A DNA stretch of 11,368 nt from an uncultured Clostridia bacterium (GTDB lineage Bacteria > Bacillota > Clostridia > Oscillospirales > Ruminococcaceae), in contig CANCXY010000095.1 of assembly GCA_947381875.1 (NCBI GenBank), forward strand, positions 1 through 11,368, read 5' to 3'. Position 1 is the stretch's first letter. Every line of letters starts with the position of its first letter. Below are positions 4,860 through 11,108 of this stretch, piece after piece. The position numbers and the translations under genes were made by a program. The notes under the pieces are model-generated. The model was not told where the DNA came from. It ran no database searches and saw only the letters and a list, made by a program, of their open reading frames with translations.

Positions 4860-6437
4860 TCATGTATACGCCACTGGCACAGGCACCCACGCTGACCCAT
4901 TGTGGTATTTCAATCCGCCCGTTTTCGCCGTCGTGTCTATCCACAAAAGACTTGTGTTGCCGGGCGCGCTGCTCTGCGCGGCAAAACCCTTGACGTTGAT
5001 ATTCGCCGACCCGTCAAACGCCACGCCGTTGATTGTCCGGGCGGTGGCCAGCCTGGTGGCGGTGGCGGCGTTGCCCACGAGGTTGTTCCCGTATATCGTG
5101 CCGACAGTCGACCCGGCAGTAGTGGTGGGCGCGACCGACTGGCTGCTGACGGTATATGTGGCCGTCCGTACCGTCCATGTGCAGGGATAATCGGTATACA
5201 GAGGATACTTCCCGCCGCCGCGCAGCCAGAATACAGGCGTTGAGCTGTTATTAAGCCAGCTATACCATCCAACCACGCCACTGGCCCAAAGGGAAGTATT
5301 TTGCAGCACAATCAAATAGGGCGTTTGCGCGCCCCATCCGCCTGCCACGTTCAGCACGGAAAGCTGAATGGCGTATCCAGTGCCATGTGTAGCCCACGAC
5401 GGCTTCGGCGCACCCAGCGCCTTTATACACTGAAGCAGATGATATCCGCTGTCATTGGGGATACTCGTGCCGGTTACGGGATAGTAAGTGTTGACGTTGT
5501 AAGCGGAGGCGGTCAGATCAATCGTCTGCCCGTACAATTTTCCCTGCGCCGCTGCCTGCGCCCCGATTTCTGCCAAAGACCAGGCAACGTTCCCGCTGCC
5601 GTCTACGCTTTTGGCTGTGCTGCCGATGGTCAGGCTTCGCGCCGTTCCCCATTTCGCTGTTGTGATGGCGGCCGTACCGTCAAAGTTTGTGCCGTTGATG
5701 GCGCGCGGCGTAGTCAGTTTGGCTGCACCAGCAACCGTTTCAGAAACGGCAGCAAGCTGACGAACGACAATTTCTGTCCATCCACTGGGCGCGGCTGTTA
5801 AGAATGATCCATCAAATGCTGCCACACTCCCGCGCTGCTCAATCACTGTAACCTTTGAGCCATTCCTGAAGCCTGACGTATAGAGACAAACATAGAAGAA
5901 GCTGTTGTCTGAATATGTACCGAACTTAACAGTTGTTGCGCTCTGGTGTGGATGGATACAGTCTATTACACATTTGAAAGCGTTGGAACGGTTCCCGGCT
6001 TCCACAAACCATAGCCCTGTTATCTGGTTGCAGTAGTCTCCGCAATCCGCCAGGATGCAGGATATATGCGCATCTACCGCGCCGTTTCCCTTAGCGATTT
6101 TCAAGAACGGCTTGTAATGAGTGCCAGAACTGCAGCCGCTGACCAGAGAATTGTAACTGTATGCCGTGATAACATTTTTGCTTCCGTCAAATGCGGTCCC
6201 ATTGATGGCGCGCGCTGTGGCCAGCTTATCCGCGCTCGCTGCCTTTTGTTTCGCTGCGTCCGCTGCCGCCTGCGCCGTCTGCGCGGCGGTTTTTGCCGCC
6301 TCCGCCACAGCCCGCACTGCCGCAATATCCTTCGCCGCGGCCTCTGCCATCTGCGCCACAAGTCCTCTGGCGTACTCTCTCGCCGCCCGCGCCGCCGCTG
6401 TCAGGTGTTCCAGCGCTGTCAATTTGCGCACGCCCAC
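4860..6437 (-). CDS. modular phage tail-fibre protein
   Basis: A 525-residue fibre protein. The N terminus (about 1-30, LTALEHLTAAARAA...GLVAQMAEAA) is homologous to that of the 201-residue protein at 10445-11050, probably the baseplate adaptor. An Ala-rich heptad region (35-70) should form a trimeric coiled coil. Three copies of an ATARAINGTAFDGS-type fibre motif follow at about 70-85, 239-254 and 461-476; between them lie two unrelated inserts (86-238, Cys-containing; 255-460, rich in Trp/Tyr). The C-terminal cap (about 487-525, LWIDTTAKTGGLKYHNGSAW) is shared with the 234-residue fibre at 8721-9425. The inserts are likely receptor-binding or trimerisation domains. GTG 6437 is preferred, with AAGGAG at 8 bases. 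It lies 63 bases after the radical SAM gene. Tail-fibre class is secure; ligand unknown. Confidence 0.85.
   Translation of the reverse strand: MGVRKLTALEHLTAAARAAREYARGLVAQMAEAAAKDIAAVRAVAEAAKTAAQTAQAAADAAKQKAASADKLATARAINGTAFDGSKNVITAYSYNSLVSGCSSGTHYKPFLKIAKGNGAVDAHISCILADCGDYCNQITGLWFVEAGNRSNAFKCVIDCIHPHQSATTVKFGTYSDNSFFYVCLYTSGFRNGSKVTVIEQRGSVAAFDGSFLTAAPSGWTEIVVRQLAAVSETVAGAAKLTTPRAINGTNFDGTAAITTAKWGTARSLTIGSTAKSVDGSGNVAWSLAEIGAQAAAQGKLYGQTIDLTASAYNVNTYYPVTGTSIPNDSGYHLLQCIKALGAPKPSWATHGTGYAIQLSVLNVAGGWGAQTPYLIVLQNTSLWASGVVGWYSWLNNSSTPVFWLRGGGKYPLYTDYPCTWTVRTATYTVSSQSVAPTTTAGSTVGTIYGNNLVGNAATATRLATARTINGVAFDGSANINVKGFAAQSSAPGNTSLLWIDTTAKTGGLKYHNGSAWVPVPVAYT
4863..4979 (-). repeat. tail-fibre C-terminal cap repeat, copy 1
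   Basis: Encodes the terminal 39 residues of the 525-residue fibre and is a diverged direct repeat of 8724-8840 (cap of the 234-residue fibre). Both encode TSAPxNTxxLWIDTTAxTGG-type sequence and share short exact stretches such as CGCCACTGGCAC. Such shared ends allow homologous exchange of fibre tips. Confidence 0.75.
5011..6229 (-). repeat. three 46-bp fibre-motif repeats in the 525-residue gene
   Basis: Related 46-base blocks lie at 5011-5056, 5677-5722 and 6184-6229, each beginning CCGTCAAA on the plus strand and encoding an ATARAING-FDGS motif. The spans between them (5057-5676 and 5723-6183) carry unrelated sequence, so the blocks act as borders of exchangeable modules. Confidence 0.75.
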
Positions 6438-6500
6438 TCTGCTGTCTCCTTCCCGCAGGAGGACGCGGAGAGCCTGTCCCCGCGCCCCTGTGCCCTGCCA

Positions 6501-7820
6501 TCATTCCACCGCATTTTTCCCGGTGGCCTCCCGCTCCAGCGCCCGCAGCGCCTCATACTCTGCCTCGCCGACGATTCCCACCGCCCAATCCCTCGGCACG
6601 TTCATGGCCTTTGCCGCATGGGCGCTGTCCAGCAGATGCAGCCTGTTGTGGTGATAACACTGTGCCAGCACCCGCGCCTTGTGCATATCGCAGATATACG
6701 TCACGCGCTTGTCGGGCGTACCCGTCTTTTCGTAGTTGTACGCCGTACACCACGCACACCCCTGATTGATGGGGCAATCCAAACACTCCTGCTTACTCTG
6801 TGATTGCCGGGTGATACGCCGCAAAGCGTCGAGCCGCTCTTTGTCGTCCTCCCGCACGGCAAGCCCTGATTCCACATCCCCGATACGGTACACCGGCTGA
6901 TTGCCAATCGACAAACTGGAATACCGTAAACAGGGCAAAATCGTCCCGTCCACGTCGAACGCCAGCATTTTCCCATCCCCGCCGCACCAGTTCTGTGTTT
7001 CGGTGTCCGGCACATGGTCCCCGGCATCCCAGTCTAAAATCGACACATAGGTGTCCCGCCCATTTTCCCGAATCATATCCGAGATGGTTTTTAACTGGCG
7101 GTACATCTCCCGCGCATGCTCTACCGTCCATCCTTCCTCAAAGACGCAGTTGCAATGCAGCGTATCCACGCCTTCTTCCATCACTAAATGCCGCACCGAG
7201 GAGGCTAACAGCGTCAGATTCCCCGGCGCAATGGTGTATTTCGTCTGACGCCTGCCGTCCGGCCCGCTCACCTCGCGGAACATCTTGATTGCCCTGTCAT
7301 AGGAGCCGCAGCCCTGACAGTCCACCCGGCAGGCGTCGTGCGCGGCCTTGTCGCCGTCTATCGTCACGCTGATGGATACACGCCCTTCGTATTCCTTCAG
7401 GAACTGCCGCACACGCGGGTCGTCACCCATGAGGCCGTTTGTCGACATGCTGATCATGTAATTGACCGCCCAGCGATGTTTCATCTCTATCGCGCGGCTC
7501 AAAAAGTATGCCATGATATCCCGGATGAGGTCGATTTCCAGCAGCGGTTCCCCGCCGATAAAATCCAAGATGATTCCGTGCGCGTCCTTCTCATTGACAA
7601 GCTGTGAGTGCTTCGCGTCCTCCGCAAACAGCAGGTCGATACACTTTTTCGCCGTGTCCAGCGACATTTTCTCCTCACCCTTGTGATGCTCATAGCAGTA
7701 AGTACACCGAAGGTTACACTGGTGCGTTACAATGAACGTGACGGTTTTAAGGCGCTTACCGGGGAACATACGCACATAGGTGTCGGTAAACTGTTCTGAG
7801 CGCTGTTGTTTATCACGCAT
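6501..7820 (-). CDS. radical SAM/SPASM peptide maturase, CXXX-repeat-target type
   Basis: A 439-residue radical SAM enzyme with C-terminal SPASM domain. The 4Fe-4S/AdoMet motif is C35-x3-C39-x2-C42 (THQCNLRCTYC); the SAM-binding GGEP is at 89-92 and STNG at 126-129. Auxiliary cluster cysteines form a typical SPASM pattern: C279, C297 (DGTILPC), C346-x2-C349-x5-C355-x2-C358 and C377. An additional group (C164, C168, C171) is unusual. Enzymes of this build make thioether or carbon-carbon crosslinks in ribosomal peptides, and this one lies next to a CXXX-repeat substrate and a small partner, as in the bioinformatically defined CXXX-repeat maturase systems. ATG 7820 overlaps the upstream gene by 8 bases, with GAGGGG just before it, so the two are coupled. 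Enzyme class is certain; the bond it makes is not known. Confidence 0.9.
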   Translation of the reverse strand: MRDKQQRSEQFTDTYVRMFPGKRLKTVTFIVTHQCNLRCTYCYEHHKGEEKMSLDTAKKCIDLLFAEDAKHSQLVNEKDAHGIILDFIGGEPLLEIDLIRDIMAYFLSRAIEMKHRWAVNYMISMSTNGLMGDDPRVRQFLKEYEGRVSISVTIDGDKAAHDACRVDCQGCGSYDRAIKMFREVSGPDGRRQTKYTIAPGNLTLLASSVRHLVMEEGVDTLHCNCVFEEGWTVEHAREMYRQLKTISDMIRENGRDTYVSILDWDAGDHVPDTETQNWCGGDGKMLAFDVDGTILPCLRYSSLSIGNQPVYRIGDVESGLAVREDDKERLDALRRITRQSQSKQECLDCPINQGCAWCTAYNYEKTGTPDKRVTYICDMHKARVLAQCYHHNRLHLLDSAHAAKAMNVPRDWAVGIVGEAEYEALRALEREATGKNAVE

Positions 7821-8097
7821 GCTGCCCCTCCTCTATGTACAGGTTCCCGCTTGCGTAGTCGAGCCGCCAGCTTGCGCCCGGATATTCCGGCTCATATTGT
7901 GCCCAAAATTCCTGCTTTGCAAGCTGGAACTCCTCAAAGCGCTCTGTAAACTCCCGGCGTATCTCCATGCGCTTTTCCAGCGGTACGCCCGCATTCAGAG
8001 CGTGCGTGTGTAGCACGCGCAGGCCCGTTGTTTCGTAATCCAGCCTTTGCAGGTAGCTCACGGTTTCCTCTGGGATGTGAACAATTACAGGTTCCAT
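7813..8097 (-). CDS. small CXXX-repeat peptide modification accessory protein
   Basis: A 94-residue soluble protein opening MEPVIVHIPEETVSYLQRLD and containing a helical stretch FTERFEEFQLAKQEFWAQY (about 50-68) before WRLDYASGNLYI near the end. Its size, opening and closing pattern and position between a CXXX-repeat peptide and the radical SAM gene match the small 'CXXX repeat peptide modification system' proteins as I remember them; this assignment rests on pattern and neighbours, not on a search. Such proteins may present the substrate leader to the enzyme, like RiPP recognition elements. ATG 8097 is fixed by GGAGG 9 bases upstream; the open frame above it overlaps the precursor gene and is not credible. 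It begins 19 bases after the precursor stop and overlaps the radical SAM start by 8 bases. Confidence 0.65.
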   Translation of the reverse strand: MEPVIVHIPEETVSYLQRLDYETTGLRVLHTHALNAGVPLEKRMEIRREFTERFEEFQLAKQEFWAQYEPEYPGASWRLDYASGNLYIEEGQHA

Positions 8098-8116
8098 ATC
8101 TTTTGTCCTCCATTTG

Positions 8117-8707
8117 TCAGGTGACGGCTGTACTACAACCAGTATAGCAGCTTGTATTGCAATTAAAATAGCATTGATGCCAACACTCTTGTGTGCAATT
8201 TCCTCCACAGCCGCCTGCGCAGTGAGCTAAACAGGTTCCTTTGCACTCGTTCGTACAGCTACCCGAACACCCCTCGCAATCGCCTGTGCAATTATTACTG
8301 CATGCACCGCCGCACGAACCGGAACAGGTACCGCTGCATCCCCCGCTGCACCCTGTCGCGCACCCCGTATAGCAGGTGCCGGTGCATCCGCTTTTGCAGT
8401 CGGTGGCGGTCTTGTCTACGATGGCCCTCTGCGCCCATGCCGTGATGCGGGTTTCGAGGTTCGCCAGTTCTGCTTCTGTAACAACATTGCCCGGCGCGGG
8501 TACAAGGTCAGGGTTCACCGCCCGCATGGGGCCTGTCAGCTTTTCGATATGTTCCTTCTGGATGACGCGCCCTGCGGCGGGGGCGCTTGTGTAATCGTAG
8601 GCCGCGCCGCCATATTCCGCCACGCTGCCGCTCTGGTTTCGCCGGAGCATCTCGGCCTTTACTTTTGCTTTGAGCGCCGTAAAGCGCTCCGCGCTGATTA
8701 CAGCCAT
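8117..8707 (-). CDS. CXXX-repeat cysteine-rich peptide/protein, predicted radical SAM substrate
   Basis: A 196-residue protein in two parts. Residues 1-103 form a cysteine-free, folded-looking N-terminal region (MAVISAERFTALKAKVKAEM, a YGGAAYDY motif at 32-39, and a helical stretch near 77-98). Residues 104-191 hold 23 cysteines at every fourth position (CXXX with mainly Gly, Thr, Ser, Asn between), apart from one CEGC (CXXC) near residues 143-146. It ends CSTAVT. I start at ATG 8707, since AGGGGGG lies 7 bases before it; ATG 8713 is only one base from the same purine tract. No signal peptide or membrane segment. It begins 13 bases after a tail-fibre gene and precedes the accessory and radical SAM genes. 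The repeat suits multiple thioether crosslinks or metal clusters; I infer that it is the maturase substrate and possibly a virion component. Confidence 0.85.
   Translation of the reverse strand: MAVISAERFTALKAKVKAEMLRRNQSGSVAEYGGAAYDYTSAPAAGRVIQKEHIEKLTGPMRAVNPDLVPAPGNVVTEAELANLETRITAWAQRAIVDKTATDCKSGCTGTCYTGCATGCSGGCSGTCSGSCGGACSNNCTGDCEGCSGSCTNECKGTCLAHCAGGCGGNCTQECWHQCYFNCNTSCYTGCSTAVT
8135..8398 (-). repeat. CXXX coding repeat (23 Cys codons)
   Basis: Cys codons (TGC/TGT) recur every 12 bases over 264 bases, with one 9-base step. Gly and Thr/Ser dominate the spacer positions in the first half, whereas the second half has larger residues (LAH, TQE, WHQ, YFN). Codons vary, so the array is held by protein selection and not by recent DNA slippage. 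Confidence 0.85.
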
Positions 8708-8720
8708 AGTCATGCCCCCC

Positions 8721-9425
8721 TTACTTGTACGCCACTGGCACGCTCACCCAGGCCGAGCCGTTGTAGTATTTCAGCCCGCCGGTGCCTGCCGTGGTGTCTA
8801 TCCAGAGCGTCTTTGTGTTGGAGGGTGCGCTGGTCTGCGCGATGAATGGCGCGCTTGCGCCTGTCGCTATGCCATCCAGTTTCTTCTTATCGGCGGCGCT
8901 CATCAGGCCGTTGGCGCTCTGGGTGGCTACAGAATATGTTGTATTGTTATCTGCCCCCCAAGCCGCTGTACCGTCTGCACTCCACCTCAAAATCTGCCCG
9001 CTTGCACCACCAGACGGGATATGCTTATTCCCAGAGTTGGTCGGATGAGCGTAATTATTTGCATTCGCCGCTACGCCGTCCAACTTTTTCTTATCGGCAG
9101 CAGACATCAATCCATTCGCGCTCTGTGTGGCGTTATTGTACGTCGTATTGGTATCCGGCGGCGTCTGCCACGTCCCGTCGCCGCGCAGGTACTTGTTCTG
9201 CGCACCCGCCGCCGGGGCAGGCACCAGGCCCGGCGTGCCCGCCGCACTGCCGGTGGCCGGTTTCATCGTGACTGCGGTGCCTTTGGCGTCGTCCGCCGTG
9301 CCCTGCGCTTTCTGCGCCGCCACCTTTGCCTCATCCGCCGTGCGCTGCGCCGCCTGCGTAGCCGCCTTTACCGCGTCCAATTCCTGATGGTTCACGCCCG
9401 GCACGTTTACTGATCCGTAGGCCAT
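8721..9425 (-). CDS. phage tail-fibre protein with repeated SAADKKKLDG motifs
   Basis: A 234-residue fibre protein. After an N-terminal segment it has an Ala/Gln/Lys-rich coiled coil (about 16-50), a LVPAPAAGAQNKYLRGDGTW linker (67-86), two copies of TQSANGLMSAADKKKLDG (100-117 and 168-185) separated by a 50-residue insert with GGASGQILRWSADGTAAWG, and a terminal cap (about 198-234, TLWIDTTAGTGGLKYYNGSA) shared with the 525-residue fibre. These are standard trimeric fibre building blocks. ATG 9425 is chosen; GGAAGGGAG lies about 11 bases upstream. It directly precedes the CXXX-repeat gene with a 13-base gap, so the two are surely co-transcribed. Confidence 0.82.
   Translation of the reverse strand: MAYGSVNVPGVNHQELDAVKAATQAAQRTADEAKVAAQKAQGTADDAKGTAVTMKPATGSAAGTPGLVPAPAAGAQNKYLRGDGTWQTPPDTNTTYNNATQSANGLMSAADKKKLDGVAANANNYAHPTNSGNKHIPSGGASGQILRWSADGTAAWGADNNTTYSVATQSANGLMSAADKKKLDGIATGASAPFIAQTSAPSNTKTLWIDTTAGTGGLKYYNGSAWVSVPVAYK
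8724..8840 (-). repeat. tail-fibre C-terminal cap repeat, copy 2
   Basis: Diverged direct repeat of 4863-4979, encoding the C-terminal cap of the 234-residue fibre. The two copies bracket the CXXX/radical SAM cassette, so recombination between them would delete the whole cassette and most of the 525-residue fibre gene. Confidence 0.75.
8871..8927 (-). repeat. SAADKKKLDG fibre repeat, short copy
   Basis: A 57-base block encoding QSANGLMSAADKKKLDGIA, related to the start of the longer blocks at 9075-9229 and 10619-10773. It is the second motif copy within the 234-residue fibre. Confidence 0.75.
9075..9229 (-). repeat. 155-bp fibre-linker repeat, copy 1
   Basis: A colinear direct repeat of 10619-10773 with constant offset of 1544 bases. 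It encodes the PAPAAGAQ-KYLRGDGTWQTPP linker, the NTTYN stretch and the SANGLMSAADKKKLDG motif. High identity over a functional linker makes it a likely crossover site between fibre genes. Confidence 0.8.
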
Positions 9426-9467
9426 AGCTTTTCACGCTCCCTTCCTGTCACAAAACAAACAGAAATA

Positions 9468-10424
9468 TTATTTTGCACTGTAATATATTATTTGTCCGCT
9501 TGTTGATGGGGCAACGAAGATATCATTGCCATATATAATAGTGGATATATTCTTAGGAACGATTATTTTTTCACAGCTTACAGCACCCGGCGTAATCATT
9601 ATACCTGTATCCGTTGATGGGCAGGCTACAACAGCCCTGTCTGACCCACCGGAAACAATCGACCAATCCGCTGTTGTGCCATAAAGATAAGTCCATGTAG
9701 TTCCACCAGAACTATAAGCTACCTCCCATTTGTTATAAGTTGCAAATATAAAGTTTCCAAAACCATACCCTACAGTGCCTATACTTGTAGCACCTATTTG
9801 TGATGTGAAAGTCTTTTCTGTCCAAGTTTTTCCATCTACTGTGTATAGGTATTTAAGAGATGAATCGTTAATAGCAATAGCAGCACCCCCACCGCCGCTT
9901 ACCCCCCTATAGTAATTATAGGGAATGGTAGTACTTGTCCAGGTAATCCCATCATTACTATAATAGGCTTCGGACCCGGATTTAGGAATTGATACAAACA
10001 CTTTACCTGTAAAAGCAATATATTTCCCACCGCCAGTTGTGCATTGAATCCATGTTTCGCCATCTGTGCTGTAAAATGGTTTTGCTCCAGCAGTAATAAC
10101 AAACTTCCCATTTCCAAATGCTAATGATGTCCAATCGGATTGGGTAGGCAAGGAACAAGTCGACCATTCTTTTCCGTTAGTGGACGTCATGGCATCATTT
10201 CCAGTTGAAGCAATTATAAATTTTCCATTGCCATATGTTCCTACACTTAATCCATTACTGCTATACCCAGATGATTGTCTCCAGCATCGCCCAAGAGCAA
10301 TGCCATCTGATGTAGGGATACTATTGATTCTTGCAGAAAAGTCGGAAGCTCGTATTTTTCCAGTTGATCCGTCTTTTCTTCTTATAGAATTGGCTATATC
10401 GGTGAAAACAGTATTTAAGCTCAT
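9468..10424 (-). CDS. Asp-box (BNR-like) beta-propeller tail protein, receptor-binding candidate
   Basis: A 318-residue protein. The first ~36 residues (FTDIANSIRRKDGSTGKIRASDF) match the short N-terminal module common on Firmicutes phage tail proteins. The rest is repeated: five Asp-box-like motifs at about 81-87 (STNGKEW), 119-125 (STDGETW), 156-162 (SNDGITW), 195-201 (TVDGKTW) and 238-244 (SSGGTTW), each preceded by YGNGKFI/FGNGKFV-like strands, spaced 37-43 residues. This is a beta-propeller signature seen in sialidases and glycan-binding tips; no catalytic set is recognised. ATG 10424 has AGGAAGG 8 bases upstream; a longer TTG start at 10448 is less likely. It is visibly AT-rich against its GC-rich neighbours, a sign of recent acquisition. 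Binding to host surface sugar is inferred. Confidence 0.75.
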   Translation of the reverse strand: MSLNTVFTDIANSIRRKDGSTGKIRASDFSARINSIPTSDGIALGRCWRQSSGYSSNGLSVGTYGNGKFIIASTGNDAMTSTNGKEWSTCSLPTQSDWTSLAFGNGKFVITAGAKPFYSTDGETWIQCTTGGGKYIAFTGKVFVSIPKSGSEAYYSNDGITWTSTTIPYNYYRGVSGGGGAAIAINDSSLKYLYTVDGKTWTEKTFTSQIGATSIGTVGYGFGNFIFATYNKWEVAYSSGGTTWTYLYGTTADWSIVSGGSDRAVVACPSTDTGIMITPGAVSCEKIIVPKNISTIIYGNDIFVAPSTSGQIIYYSAK

Positions 10425-10444
10425 TATAGATTCCTTCCTGTTAA

Positions 10445-11050
10445 TCAATACGATGCGTTAAGCGCACTATTGATAGCGGCAGCGATAGCATTATTTACCT
10501 CTGCCATTGTAGCTGCCCCGATATTAGCAGGAGTAATATTTACATTGCCTGTTCGATAAGTTGATTCAGAATTGCCCTTGATGCCCGTAACAGTATTTAC
10601 ATTAGCACCCGTTGCAATCCCATCCAGTTTCTTTTTGTCGGCAGCAGACATTAAACCATTGGCGCTCTGTGTCGCGGCGTTGTATGTCGTGTTTGTATCC
10701 GGCGGCGTCTGCCAGGTGCCGTCCCCGCGCAGATATTTCCCCTGCGCGCCTGCCGCCGGGGCGGGGGCCAGCCCTGCCGCACCCGCCGCGCTGACCGACG
10801 CGCCCTTCATCACCACGGCGGCGGCCTGCGCGGCGTTGGCTGTATTCTGCGCCGTCTGCGCGGCTGTTTTAGCGGCGTCTGCTGTGCTTTGCGCCGTCTG
10901 GGCGGCGCTTTTCGCCGCGTCCGCCGCCGACTTCGCCGCCGCGATATCCTTATCCGCCGCCTCGGCCAGCTCGCCCACAAGCCCGCTTGTGAAGGTCTTG
11001 GCAGCTCTGGCGGTTTGCGCCAACTGTTCCAAATTTGTGATTTTCCCCAT
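10445..11050 (-). CDS. short tail-fibre protein with adaptor N terminus
   Basis: A 201-residue protein. Residues 1-37 (ITNLEQLAQTARAAKTFTSG, then GELAEAADKDIAAA) are homologous to the start of the 525-residue fibre and probably attach the fibre to the baseplate. Residues 35-78 are an Ala-rich heptad coiled coil; 92-118 hold the PAPAAGAQGKYLRGDGTW linker, and 128-150 the SANGLMSAADKKKLDGIATG motif. The C terminus (GNVNITPANIGAATMAEVNN, about 168-187) is another fibre module. ATG 11050 has GAGGTGA at 6 bases. It ends 20 bases before the Asp-box gene starts, and lacks the cap domain of the other two fibres, so the Asp-box protein may serve as its tip. Confidence 0.8.
   Translation of the reverse strand: MGKITNLEQLAQTARAAKTFTSGLVGELAEAADKDIAAAKSAADAAKSAAQTAQSTADAAKTAAQTAQNTANAAQAAAVVMKGASVSAAGAAGLAPAPAAGAQGKYLRGDGTWQTPPDTNTTYNAATQSANGLMSAADKKKLDGIATGANVNTVTGIKGNSESTYRTGNVNITPANIGAATMAEVNNAIAAAINSALNASY
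10619..10773 (-). repeat. 155-bp fibre-linker repeat, copy 2
   Basis: The copy in the 201-residue fibre gene of the block at 9075-9229. Recombination between the two would precisely remove the AT-rich Asp-box gene and fuse the two fibres in frame. Confidence 0.8.
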
Positions 11051-11072
11051 GCGCTCACCTCATTTCAAGGAT

Positions 11073-11098
11073 GCGGGATGGGGAAAGCCCCACCCCGC
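11073..11098 (-). other. strong hairpin between two tail genes
   Basis: On the minus strand GCGGGGTGGGG, loop CTTT and CCCCATCCCGC form an 11-bp stem with one mismatch, within the 58-base gap between the partial upstream gene and the 201-residue fibre gene. No U-tract follows, so it is unlikely to be an efficient terminator. It may adjust stoichiometry of tail genes by attenuation or mRNA protection. Confidence 0.5.
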
Positions 11099-11108
11099 GA
11101 TGATTCCC

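Noticed and set aside
7438..7446. 0A-box match TTTGTCGAC in the radical SAM gene.
   Set aside because: Single site inside coding sequence without tandem partners or a nearby promoter; expected by chance.
8098..8208. Longer N terminus for the 94-residue accessory protein.
   Set aside because: It overlaps the conserved Cys-array gene and lacks a better ribosome binding site than the GGAGG before ATG 8097.
8135..8398. Cys-rich region as a metallothionein.
   Set aside because: Spacing is CXXX throughout, not CXC/CXXC clusters, and a radical SAM maturase is encoded beside it; metal binding is still not excluded.
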